Positions 53,520 through 64,000 of a stretch of DNA of 64,000 nt are shown here, piece by piece. Under the pieces are notes generated by a model. The model was not told the DNA's origin, ran no database searches, and saw only the letters and a program-made list of their open reading frames with translations. A program made the position numbers and the translations under genes. The DNA is from Aplectana chamaeleonis (taxonomy: Eukaryota; Nematoda; Chromadorea; Rhabditida; Cosmocercidae), in assembly GCA_029168955.1 (NCBI GenBank), contig JAPDOI010001545.1:62001-126000 (forward strand), in the 5' to 3' direction. Within the stretch, counting starts at the first letter, position 1, and every line of letters begins with the position of its first letter.

Positions 53520-54299
53520 ACAGCTGCAGATACTTGATCAGTACCAGGGATGTGCGTAGTAGAAATTTTGTGATTCGTTAGTCTTTAGTCGTTCAACCGG
53601 CCAAAACCCTCTTCAGTCGTTAGTCGTTAAAAATCTAGGCGTTGAAAACAAGCACATTGAAGGCAAAAAAAAACTCTTATGAAGAGAAAAAAAAGAAGGC
53701 ATGAAGAAATGTATGTTTTCCAAAACATTCTCGGCCATTAAAGACACAAAACCTTAATCGTTAGAGAATCTAATTTAAACTGCAAACCTACATATACATA
53801 ATTAAAAAAACGCACGAATGCCTAATACTCGAGAGTGTTTGTCTATCGATTTTTGTAATTTTTTTTCGGTAAGAAAAGGAACAATATACGTTTTATCTCG
53901 GCCTAGTACCAGGTGGTAAGCCAACTCCTTCAAATACAGAGCCGGCAGGTTATACTCACAAAAAATATGCTTCCAGGGCTGACATTGAGACAATTCAAGG
54001 TGCGTGCCAAAAAGAACTTATTGAACTTTAGATCCTAGTGATTTGAGATACGCCGCTATTTCCTTGGTTGCATCCTACTATATACTAGCGAGACCTAGCG
54101 AAGTTTTCGCTCACAGAAACTTTTGCATGAGCCAACTACCTGAGACAGATTAGTTTGTTAGAACGGTGGTGACTGACTTCCGCCTACCCGAAAGTACTCT
54201 CCTGAGCAGAGCAAGGTGCCGTACATTTACAGCAGGCCGTGGGTATATCAAAATGTGGGATCATAAAGCAAAACATAAGAAGCCAGAATTCAGACAAAA

Positions 54300-54770
54300 T
54301 TCAGAACCCCTTCTGTACTTCCTTCCCTTACGTCGCTACCCACTGCCCTTTCTTCCAATTTGTAAAGTTCACAAGCGATTATTCTCGCTTTACCGTCTCT
54401 ATCATGATAAGGAAAAACGCATTCTCATATTATATTCCCTAGTTGACCAACATCATGCCCTTGTTCTCAATGAATGAAATTAGTAGGTGGTTGTTTATGT
54501 TTTTGTGGTGCAGATTTTGATAAGCTCAGACTTGCAACATATATAAAACTGGTTTTTGGAAGTTAGGGATTCGAAATGACTGAGCGGTTGCAATGAGTGG
54601 CGAACAGAGAAGGTGCGGAAGTGAAGCTGCTGCTTGTATCCTAAAACTGGAAAAAAATGTCGCAGGAGTTCTGCGCCAATCTCAGAACGCGTCCCACGCT
54701 TCTCAAGATTCATATTTTCCTATCTATTTCCTCTCCACAAAAGGTTAAGATTTAGCATTAAAATTTGAAA
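54300..54770 (+). repeat. Minisatellite-flanking arm, diverged copy with TATA box
   Basis: Corresponds to 46480-46790: tcatgataagg, gcagattttgat, catatataaaactgg, then gcaatgagtggcgaac. From the ATG at 54594 an open frame (MSGEQRRCGSEAAACILKLE onward) runs about 50 codons. Coding status is doubtful. Confidence 0.5.
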
Positions 54771-54784
54771 AACCTTTTTTCAAA

Positions 54785-56735
54785 TTCTACACTCTTGGTG
54801 ACGTCCTGCACACTCCCACTGCGGTCCTGCTAACTTTCGATGACCTGCACACTCCCACTCGGGACCTGTGCATTTTCTATGACGTCCTGCACACTTCCGC
54901 TGGGGTCCTGCGCACTCCTACTTAAGACTGCGCACTTTCTATGACGTCCTGGACACTCCGATTAGGGTCCTGCACACTTTCTATGACGCCCTGCACACTC
55001 CCACTGGGGTCCAGCACACTTTCTATGACGTCCTGCACACTTCCGCTGGGGTCCTGCACACTTCCTACTTAGGACCTGCGCACTTTCTATGACGTCCTGC
55101 ACACTCCAATTAGGGTCCTGCACACTTTCTATGACGCCCTGCACACTCCCACTGGGGTCCTGCACACTTTCTATGACGTCCTGCACACTTCCGCTGGGGT
55201 CCTGCACATTCCTACTTAGGACCTGCGCACTTTTTATGACGTCCTGCACACTTCGATTAGGGTCCTGCACACTTTCTATGACGCCCTGAACACTCCCACT
55301 GGGGTCCTGCACATTCCTACTTAGGTCCTGCGCACTTTTTATGACGTCCTGCACACTTCGATTAGGGTCCTGCACACTTTCTATGACGCCCTGAACACTC
55401 CCACTGGGGTCCTGCACATTCCTACTTAGGACCTGCGCACTTTCTATGACGTCCTGCACACTCCAACTGGGGACCTGCGCACTTTCAATGACGTCCTGCA
55501 CACTCCGATTAGGGTCCTGCACACTTTCTATGACGCCCTGCACGCTCCCACTGAGGTCCTGCAACACTTTCTATGACGTCCTGCACACTCCCACTGGGGT
55601 CCTGCACATTCCTACTTAGGATCTGCGCACTTTCTATGACGTCCTGCACACTTCGATTAGGGTGCTGCACACTTTCTATGACGCCCTGCACACTCCCGCT
55701 GAGGTCCTGCACACTTTCTATGACGTCCTGCACACTCCCACTGGGGTCCTGCACATTCCTACTTAGGACCTGCGCACTTTCTATGACGTCCTGCACACTC
55801 CAATTAGGGTCCTGCACACTTTCTATGACGCCCTGCACACTCCCACTGAGGTCCTGCACACTTTCTATGACGCCCTGAACACTTCCGCTGGGGTCCTGCA
55901 CATTCCTACTTAGGACCTGCGCACTTTCAATGACGTCCTGCACACTCCGATTAGGGTCCTGCACACTTTCTATGACGCCCTGCACGCTCCCACTGAGGTC
56001 CTGCAACACTTTCTATGACGTCCTGCACACTCCCACTGGGGTCCTGCACATTCCTACTTAGGACCTGCGCACTTTCTATGACGTCCTGCACACTTCGATT
56101 AGGGTGCTGCACACTTTCTATGACGCCCTGCACACTCCCGCTGAGGTCCTGCACATTCCTACTTAGGACCTGCGCACTTTCTATGACGTCCTGCACACTT
56201 CGATTAGGGTCCTGCACACTTTCTATGACGCCCTGAACACTCCCACTGAGGTCCTGCACACTTTCTATGACGCCCTGCACACTCCCACTGGGGTCCTGCA
56301 CATTCCTACGTAGGACCTGCGCACTTTCTATGACGTCCTGCACACTCCGATTATGGTCCTGCACACTTTCTATGACGCCCTGCACACTCCCACTGAGGTC
56401 CTGCACACTTTCTATGACGTCCTGCACACTTCCGCTGGGGTCCTGCACATTCCTACTTAGGACCTGCGCACTTTCTATGACGTCCTGCACACTCGATTAG
56501 GGTCCTGCACACTTTCTATGACGCCCTGCACACCCCACTGGGGTCCTGCACACTTTCTATGACGTCCTGCACACTTCCGCTGGGGTCCTGCACATTCTAC
56601 TTAGGACCTGCGCACTTTTTATGACGTCCTGCACACTCCGATTAGGGTCCTGCACACTTACTATGACGTCTTGCACACCCTCACTGTGGTCCTGCACACC
56701 TTTTATGACGCCCTGCATTTTTTGCATCGCTAGAC
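54785..56735. repeat. 42-bp minisatellite, block 2 (about 46 units)
   Basis: Unit: gtcctgcacactttctatga then cgccctgcacactcccactggg. Variants with ccgattaggg and cctacttaggacctgcg alternate to form higher-order repeats. Related to block 1 (shared cacactttctacggcgtcc / cacactttctatgacgtcc core). Confidence 0.9.
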
Positions 56736-56916
56736 GACTCGCAGAAGTTATCATGACCCACGGCCAAAAGTGCGCTCCACGGACAAACTCGGTTGGCCCG
56801 AGGCACGTAAGAGGTGAGTCGGGCTGATTTTTTGGTAATCGATAAATGTCGCACCCACCTAAATGTTGGTACCATTTCATACAAGTTTTGATCGGCCATT
56901 CCAAAGATATCGGGGA

Positions 56917-56924
56917 CACATGCA

Positions 56925-56966
<42 letters not shown>
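56917..56966. repeat. (CA)n microsatellite
   Basis: Run of cacacaca with a few tacaca interruptions. Confidence 0.95.
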
Positions 56967-56967
<1 letters not shown>

Positions 56968-57117
56968 CGGGACATAACTGCTTTAAGTATAAGGATATTT
57001 TGGTAAATTTATGTGTGCGTGTGTGTGTATGTATGTATGCGTTTCTCTGTGTTTGTTTGACCGTTTATTCGGCTTGACTTTCAAGACGGGCGACCTTACG
57101 GGTACGGGCCCAAGAGC

Positions 57118-58575
57118 GCGCAGAACGCCGTAGAAAGTGTGTGGGACCCAAGGTAGAGTGCGCCGGACGCCGTAAAAGTGTGCGGGACCAAAGGTAGAGT
57201 GCGCCGGACGCCGTAGAAAGTGGGCGGGACCCGAATGCGATTGCGCAGGACGCCATATAAAGTGCACGGGACCCATGAAAGAATACGCTGGACGCCATAG
57301 AAAGTGTGCGGGACCCATCTAAGAGTGCGCCGAACCCCTTAAAAAGTGTGCGGGACCCATGTAAGAGTGCGCCAAACGCCATAAAAAGTGAACGAGACTC
57401 ATGTAAGAGTGCGCCGGACGCCATATAAAGTGTGCGGGACCCAAGGTAGAGTGCGCCGGATGCCGTAGAAAGTGTGCGCGACCCAAGGTAGAGTGCGCCG
57501 GACGCCGTAGAAAGCGTGTGGGTCCAGAATGTAAGTGCGCCAGACGCCGGAGAAAGTGGGCGGGACCCAAATGGGAGTGCTCTGTATGCCGTAGAAAGTG
57601 TGCGGGACCCAAGGGGGAGTGCGCAGGACGCCGTAGAAAGTGTGCGGGACCCAAGGTAGAGTGCGCCGGACGCCGTAGAAAATTTGCGGGACCCATATGG
57701 GAAAGCTCAGGACGCAGTAGAAAGTGTGCGGGACCCAAGGTAGAGTGCGCCGGACGCCGTAGAAAGTGTGTGGGTCCCGAATGTAAGTGCGCCAGACGCC
57801 GGAGAAAGTGGGCGGGACCCAAATGGGAGTGCTCTGTATGCCGTAGAAAGTGGGCGTGACCCAAGTGGGAGTGCTCAGGACACCGTAGAAAGTGTGCGGG
57901 ACCCGAATGCAAGTGCGCCGGACGCCGTAGAAAATTTGCGGGACCCAAACGGGAAAGCTCAGGACGACGTAGAAAGTGTGCGGGACCCAAGTTAGAGTGC
58001 GCCAGACGCCGTAGAAAGTGTGTGGGACCCGAATGTAAGTGCGCCAGACGCCGGAGAAAGTGGGCGGGACCCAAATGGGAAGGCTCTGTATGCCGTATAA
58101 AGTGGGCGGGACCCAAGTGGGAGTGCTCAGGACACCGTAGAAAGTGTTTGGGACCCGAATATAAGTGCGCCAGGCGCCATAGGAAATTTGCGGGACCCAA
58201 ACGGGAAAGCTCAGGACTCCGTAGAAAGTGTGCGGGAACCAAGGTAGAGTGCGCCAGACGCCGTAGAAAGTGGGCGGGACCCAAGTGGGAGTGCTCAGGA
58301 CACCGTAGAAAGTGTGCGGGACCCAAGGTAGAGTGCGCCGGACGCCGTAGAAAGTGTGCGTGACCCGAGGGGGAGCCCGCCGGAAGCCGTAGAAAGTGTG
58401 TGGGACCCGAATGCGAGTGCGCAGGAGTCATAAAAAGTGTGCGGGACCCAAGTGGGAGTGCACAGGACGCCGTAGAAAGTGTGCGAGACCCAAGTGGGAG
58501 TGCACAGGACGCCGTAGAAAGTGTGCGGGACCCAAAGCGATTGCGCCGGACGCCGTAGAAAGTGTGCGAGACCGA
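57118..58575. repeat. 42-bp minisatellite, block 3 (about 35 units, inverted)
   Basis: Unit on the plus strand: tagaaagtgtgcgggaccca then aggtagagtgcgccggacgccg, the reverse complement of block 1. The flank at 56990-57110 is the inverted copy of 49870-49990. Confidence 0.9.
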
Positions 58576-58594
58576 AGTAGGTTAGCGCAGAGCT

Positions 58595-59430
58595 TCAAAA
58601 TCGTTTTGTGCATCTATAAGAGAGTGTATACCACCCCTTTCTTCACGTCCCCTCCCCCTTAACCACTCATTTCAACTGCTTAGCTGTTTATATGCACCAA
58701 TCTTTCTAAATCGGGTTTATATACGATGGAAATGTGAGTTAATCAAAATATGCATCCAGAAAACACAAACATCATTACACTTCATTTGGCAATAAAGGTA
58801 GCAGGGTGTCGGTTGGTCATGAAGGCGTTTACTAAATCTCAAACAGCGGTTGTCTTCATCTTGACAGAATTGAATATAGTGGAGTCCACCAAGAGTGTCT
58901 CATTTACTTATCAATGAGGAGCGGTCGGTTGGAGATCAATGAACATGAAACTCGTTGCAGCACAACCGCTCTCGCTCAATCGGTATGGAGCGTGCTGAAA
59001 AGGGATTCATGCACATTGATCCCCAGCCGACCGCTTCTCATTGATAAGAAAATGAGACACTCTTGGTGGACTCCGCTATATAAATGAACTACCACTTTAG
59101 GACCTCTTAAAGCTAAGGAAAGGTCGGTGTGCAACTGCATAAGAAAGGAGGTTAGCAGGGTTTGCAAGGTTTGAAATGGTTTGTAATTTCTGATTGCTGG
59201 AGCGTTTTCGTCGAAACCAGCTCATGGGCTGGCGCAACCGTACTCCAGCAACAGAGGCCGGCGATAGCCGGCAAGCGTGAGAACTTCGAACGCCATCTCA
59301 CATAGAATCAGCTGAGTTCGATTCATTCGCCTTATACTTAAGGTGCCGGCGAAGCCGGCAAATGGGCCGGCGTAGCCGGACCCCAGCGGCATCGGCCGGC
59401 GTCAGCCGGCCGACGCCGCTGGTAGTTATT
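58595..59430 (-). repeat. Minisatellite-flanking arm, inverted copy
   Basis: Reverse complement of 46250-46830: caactgcttagctgtttata, gggtttatatacgatg, acagcggttgtc, then gccggcgaagccggc and ccggcgtcagccggccgacg. Interrupted by the MITE at 58873-59083. Confidence 0.78.
58873..59083. mobile_element. MITE AATATAGTGGAGTCCACC, copy 2
   Basis: Same inverted ends as 53116-53327. Its insertion into the arm is confirmed by the uninterrupted homologue at 46.4-46.6 kb. Confidence 0.85.
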
Positions 59431-60290
59431 ACCATGTGATGTGGTATACTTTTTTACTATTCGTTTCTCGTATTGACTGATTTTTTTCTCACATTTGCCT
59501 TCCGCTAATGTAATAAACTTATAACTTATATGGGAAACCAAAAAAATGTAGAGCCCTTTGCTTTTTTTTCGTGTGCAATATTTGCCATTCTGGGCTATAT
59601 GATGTGATTTGAGATCTACCCGATGGTGACAACACGGAGAACTGCACCGACTTTGCACTAATTGTTCTTTGCTCAGCGTCGCGAGCGGGGCGCTGTCTAG
59701 AGCTTGTTACAGTGTAAGGGGAAGGTTGGAAGAAATTAGCACCCAAACCAAATTTTCACCCCTGAGAGGTCCCAGAACCACTTTATAGAAATCCCATTTC
59801 TCGAATTTGTGACTGAGAACCCTCTAAAATTTGCCTGGCACCCTTTACAATCCAATCATCGGATGCATCTCCCGTCGTTGGGCAGTTGTGGCCTGCAGGC
59901 AACGCTCCATATTGTCTCCTCTGATAATGCCCTCTGCGAAAATCTCCGCTTGAGCCGGTCAGTGCCAGAACCGGTTCAGTGAGCCTACCATAGAGTAGCG
60001 CGACCGATGCATAAATGCTGCGCCTAACCCTGCGCAACGTTCGGATGGGATTTTAATGTAGGAGTTCCAGAATTGAGAAGCAGTGTCAGTAGAAATATTA
60101 ACTTTAAAGGCTATAGCTATTTTGTACGATTCACCTAGAACCAGGGTAAGGCGTAGCGGTGTGATCGGCCCGTGAGAGGTGCGGCCCCCCTCCCACCGAG
60201 CTTGTAACTTTAACCCCTTGTGCAAAACAATTTGAGAGGTCTTTTCCGAACAACACTTCCAAACGATTTTCAGCAAAAACGGACGTTATA
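59430..60290. other. Unassigned DNA inside the hAT element
   Basis: No gene recognised. A minus-strand open stretch of about 105 codons (59959-60276) has no known motif. Confidence 0.4.
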
Positions 60291-61150
60291 GGTCAAGTCA
60301 CACCGGCTGTAATCGGCTCAGAATAGTCCGTTCGACCTGAGACTCGGCCGACAGCTTTTTTTGATGGTCCTCTTCAAAATAAACACTGCAAAAGCCCGAC
60401 CCAGAGAAATTATTTTTTCGACCTCTCCTGACGTTGAAGTCCAATCAGCCAGCGGTTTTCCGATTTTTCAGCGCCCCGAATCACACACTCATCGTCAACT
60501 ACTTAGCCTCTGGAAGGACCAATCAAGTAGTTTTCACACTTGTCTATCTGATAAAGCTTCCAAAGCTAATCTAGAGGCCTTTATCGCAAAAATCACACGG
60601 TGTGATGAGGCCTGTTTTCAAGGCTCAAATCACACCGTCACATCTACAGCCGTCACACCGGCCGTAATCGGCTCAAAATGGTCGGATCGACCTGGGACTC
60701 GACCGACAGCTTTTTTTGATGGTCCTCTTCAAAATAAACACTGCAACAGCCCGACCCAGAAAAATTATTTTTTCGACCTCTCCTGACGTTGACGTCCAAT
60801 CAGCCAGCGGTTTTCCGATTTTTCAGCGCCCCGAATCACACACTCATCGTCAACTACTTAGCCTCTGGAAGGACCAAACAAGTAGTTTTCACACTTGTCT
60901 ATCTGATAAAGCTTCCAAAGCTAATCTAGAGGCCTTTATCGCAAAAATCACACGGTGTGATGAGGCCTGTTTTTAAGGCTCAAATCAACACCGTCACATC
61001 TACAGCCGTCACACCGGCCGTAATCCGCTCAAAGTGGTCGGATCGACCTAAGACTCGGCTGACAGCTTTTTTTGATGGTCCTCTTCAAAATAAACACTGC
61101 AACAGCCCAACCCAGAAAAATTATTTTTTCGACCTCTCCTGACGTTGATC
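60290..61150. repeat. Tandem repeat, unit about 355 bp, 2.4 copies
   Basis: gatggtcctcttcaaaataa recurs at 60363, 60718 and 61073; gtcacaccggccgtaatc-type strings at 60298, 60654 and 61010. Units differ by a few percent. Open frames within units are repeat artefacts. Confidence 0.9.
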
Positions 61151-63682
61151 CAATCAGCGGTTTTCCGATCTCTGGTCAGTATCTCGGATTTGGCTGAAAT
61201 CTTGACTAGGGGTGTGATTCAGGGCGCTGAAGACAAATCTGACGTCCGTTTCACATTTTTCGACCTGCTACCTCAGTTATACGATGATTAAATTGCGTGT
61301 ATCTTCGAGCCATACCTTTTTTAACTTACTACGGACAACAAAGAAGGTAAAATGGGCCTGCTCTCAAGAAAGAAGGAAATCGAAGGGCTTCTAAGGATTC
61401 ATGCAAAGCCTGTGAAGAGTTTCAACAATTACGTTCTGAGTTGATATCTCGGCAATCAGAAAAATCTCGAAATTCTGGATTATTTGTCGGTTAACATATA
61501 GGGATCACTCAGAGAACTAACACGTTGACGAATAAGGAAAGTGCTTCGGTTAGCGACTACGTTGCAAAACTGTGCGGAATGTTTCGGGATGAGAATGCGG
61601 TCTTGCATTTTAGATCGAGATTGCAACGCGTTGATGTTGCAGGACCTAAATCATCCAATGCTTCGATTGATACAGTAGTGTGAGAGACATCACTAGGAAG
61701 ACAACACTCTCTATTACTGCAAACTTTCCTGCAGCAAGCTTTGCGACAGTCGTCAGACCGCGAGGATAGGCTTAATAGATCTATTAGATGAGAATCCAGG
61801 TCAGAATCGATCCCAGTAGAACGAAGAAAGCGACATACTCGCCCTTAATTTTGGAAAGTGCGTAGAATACAGATTCAACAGAGCACGGAAAGGTGCAGAG
61901 AGGCCCCGCTCCCACGTCGACAGCCAAGGGAGGGTGAAGACTGTCTTCGACACAGCTCACTTTGACTATGACAAGGTGTCCTGTCTTAGAAAAACCTATC
62001 TACGGATTTTTTGAACGTTCAGAAATGGGCTGAGATTACTTGCTCAGACGATGAGACGACACCACTGCAACCCCACGGAGCACAACAAAACCTTGCGTGT
62101 TTCCTAGGTCATGATAAGGAAGGCTTAAAGCGAGCCACCTGGGCTGCAATAACATCTACTGCCATAGCCTACACTACATCTAAAAAGGCATTTAATTTCG
62201 CCAAAGAATTTCCACTCGTAATTTCAAGATGAAGACAGGAACAGTTGCTTGTGGAGCTCATTACGAAGCGAGATGAGCCTACAGGTGTGATTAAGCAGCT
62301 CGCTGTTAACATGAAGCACGATCTATTGAAGTAAGCCTTCGACGAAAGCCTTCCGATCTCACCTCTAACACATGATCACAGAGGAAACGGAACAAAACAG
62401 ATAGTCTTTCTTACTGAGAACTGCATCTCCTGTCAATCATTCATTAACTATTGTGGAAGTTCAGGATAAGTTAAGCAATGAACCTCACCCAAACACTTGT
62501 TATGAAGGAGTACTTCCTATTCGGTTCACCGACCAGGATTAATGGGGGATCTACCTAACGATCTGTAGCAGAGGAAATTAGTTTCGGGATCCTTCAAACG
62601 ACGATGCTCCACCGTATCTGATGGACTGCAAGTTTTCAGTCATGGTACACAACAGTTACCTGGTGCAGCTCGTAAGTCTTAGACGGCTCAAACAGAATTC
62701 AGATGACACACCGCAGGGGCGAACGCAAGAGAATGTCACAGAAAGGGTAATAAATGACTACAGCACATCTACTATTGTGGAACACGTGAACGCAAGCCTC
62801 CACCACTTCGCAACCTTTTTTTGAAACTCTTCTAGACGAAGAGAGCCTCCTGTAGATTTCACACCCAATCGCGAGGTCTGAAAAAAGTGCAGCACCGAGA
62901 AAGTTTTCTGCAAACGTTTCGTTTTCTGCAATATTTTTTTGCTAGCACAGAGCGCCCCATCGCCACAACTCACTTCAAAATTGAGGGAATGAATTTTCAG
63001 AGTTTCTGTTAAACAGGTGAATACAATGGTATGTTAAAAGTCTTCCTGACTCGTGTTTCATCGTAGTACCTGTATTTCTTTCTGTGATTCCCAATGTCCC
63101 AATGAACACAGGTCGAAACGGGTCACATTTCTCTTATGGTGACCGTCTGCTCAGTTCACAATGAGGGATTTCATTGTGGAAATATAAAATTTTTGATTGA
63201 TTTCGGGTATCAAAGTTATTTCGCATCACTATTGTATGGTACTTGTTCAAAGGTGTTCAAAAAATGGCCTCAAAACTGGACTCGTATGACTCTGAAACAA
63301 GTTATGGCTATGTGGCGCGCGAAATGGCCGAAAATCGCCGTTTCTGCGAAAAAACTGCTCGGTACGGTAGCAGGGAAAGTTTTGGCATGATTACGGACCG
63401 GGGGCCTGCGCCCCCCCCCCCCCCTACCCGGCGTCTAAGGCTGCGGCCCCCCTTCTGTGATCGTCACACCGTACGCCTGAGCCTGCCTAGAACAACTAAC
63501 AGGGCAATATGTATCAATCCTGGGGTAAGCCTTGTTTTGGAGTGCGATTTGAATGACTATTGAATTTCTAACGAATTTCGGGATTACTTACAAAAATATT
63601 ATTATTTCGTTAGTCGTTAGTCGTAACACCCGAAAAGCCCGTTAGTCGTTGAATTCGTTAGTGGTAATTACGCACATCCCTG
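61150..63682. other. Right interior of the hAT element
   Basis: Scattered open fragments but no hAT transposase motif; possibly decayed coding sequence of unknown type between 61.3 and 62.8 kb. Poly-C run at 63408-63425. Confidence 0.4.
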
Positions 63683-63690
63683 ATCAGTAC

Positions 63691-64000
63691 CCACAAATAA
63701 TCTCTGCGGCCAACTACATCAGAAAAACTAGGTCTACATTTTTTTTGACAGCTTCAATTTCAATATTCTTTCATATAAAAAAAATTGGTAGAGGCAAGTT
63801 GACAAGCTCACCTGTAGTTGTTCTCTGACACGATGTAGGATTCTCTATCCATTCAATTCAAAAATTGAGAGGCGACGATGGTCGTACCCGGGTCTCCTCT
63901 TGCAGAATTCATGGGTGTAGTAAAATCCCACTTGTTTGTGCTTTCCGAATACACTTCAACTGATGATTCCTTTCTGAAAGCATCGTGAGCGGTAATCCAA
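63691..64000. other. Right flank of the hAT element
   Basis: Resumes the sequence interrupted at 53544. No gene seen. Confidence 0.5.

Larger units (their letters stand above)
53545..63682. mobile_element. 10.1-kb hAT-type element, perfect 8-bp duplication ATCAGTAC
   Basis: Ends CAGGGATGTGCGTA and tacgcacatccctg with ATCAGTAC at 53537-53544 and 63683-63690. Subterminal cgttagtcgttagtcg repeats occur at both ends. It contains minisatellite blocks 2 and 3, an inverted arm, MITEs and a 355-bp tandem repeat. I did not recognise a hAT transposase (BED finger or hAT dimerisation motif), so it appears to be a large non-autonomous derivative. Confidence 0.9.

Noticed and set aside
54962..56490. Minus-strand frames reading VQDPSGSVQGVIES repeats as a protein
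   Set aside because: Translation of minisatellite block 2; same argument as for block 1.
60361..61142. Repeated genes encoding an 86-141 residue protein
   Set aside because: The frames coincide with 355-bp tandem repeat units and differ in length between copies; no start context or homology.
61300..62820. hAT transposase or gag/pol remnant in the right part of the 10-kb element
   Set aside because: Fragments such as ATWAAITSTAIAYTTSKKAF are open, but no catalytic or zinc-finger motif could be identified.
63243..63563. Possible gene with a Pro-rich tail
   Set aside because: The proline stretch is from a poly-C run and no splice sites or family motif support it.

Overview
This is eukaryotic, probably nematode, nuclear DNA. 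The evidence is the splice signals: short introns (59-182 bp) ending in TTTTCAG- or TTTCAG-type acceptors, GT donors, and acceptor-like sites just upstream of two start codons that fit spliced-leader trans-splicing. Nothing bacterial (operons, ribosome binding sites, tRNA or rRNA genes, CRISPR) is visible. Most open frames of 60-140 codons are chance or repeat-derived. The window holds very little host coding sequence inside a dense, nested landscape of transposable elements.

Host genes, all on the + strand. (1) Positions 1-10005 carry the 3' end of a sorting-nexin-1/2 (SNX-BAR, retromer) gene. Its last intron is 7.7 kb and full of transposons, and its terminal exon is only 18 codons. (2) Positions 17228-21092 and 25124-31805 carry two tandem paralogues of a family I do not recognise. 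Each is built of tiny exons, all in phase 0, encoding lysine-rich low-complexity proteins that start with a shared 'N-[DE]-YEMLGP' N terminus. I regard this gene pair as the most promising undescribed coding feature.

Mobile DNA. There are remnants of three non-LTR retrotransposon types: two copies of a Jockey/I-like reverse transcriptase at 13.0-14.6 and 26.9-28.9 kb, a CR1-like remnant at 2.6-4.4 kb, and an RTE-like remnant at 21.9-23.9 kb. There are two mariner derivatives: an inverted palindrome of 3' halves at 9.2-9.9 kb, and a 1-kb internally deleted copy at 35.9-36.9 kb. Several PIF/Harbinger-like MITEs have 3-bp TNA duplications. hAT elements with 8-bp duplications include one of 10.1 kb at 53545-63682. 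A large family of TTAA-bounded elements is arranged end to end, neighbours sharing a TTAA (33.4-34.9, 37.1-37.8, 41.8-42.7 and 44.8-52.2 kb). Many smaller hairpin MITEs are present.

The 46-59 kb region is dominated by three blocks of a 42-bp minisatellite (46.8-49.9, 54.8-56.7 and 57.1-58.6 kb, the last inverted). They are flanked by a conserved TATA-containing segment and sit inside two different transposons. Because 42 is a multiple of three and the unit lacks stop codons in several frames, the blocks give long spurious-looking open frames of 14-residue repeats.

From about 52 kb to the end I see no convincing host gene. All family assignments were made by eye from motifs; none was checked by search.
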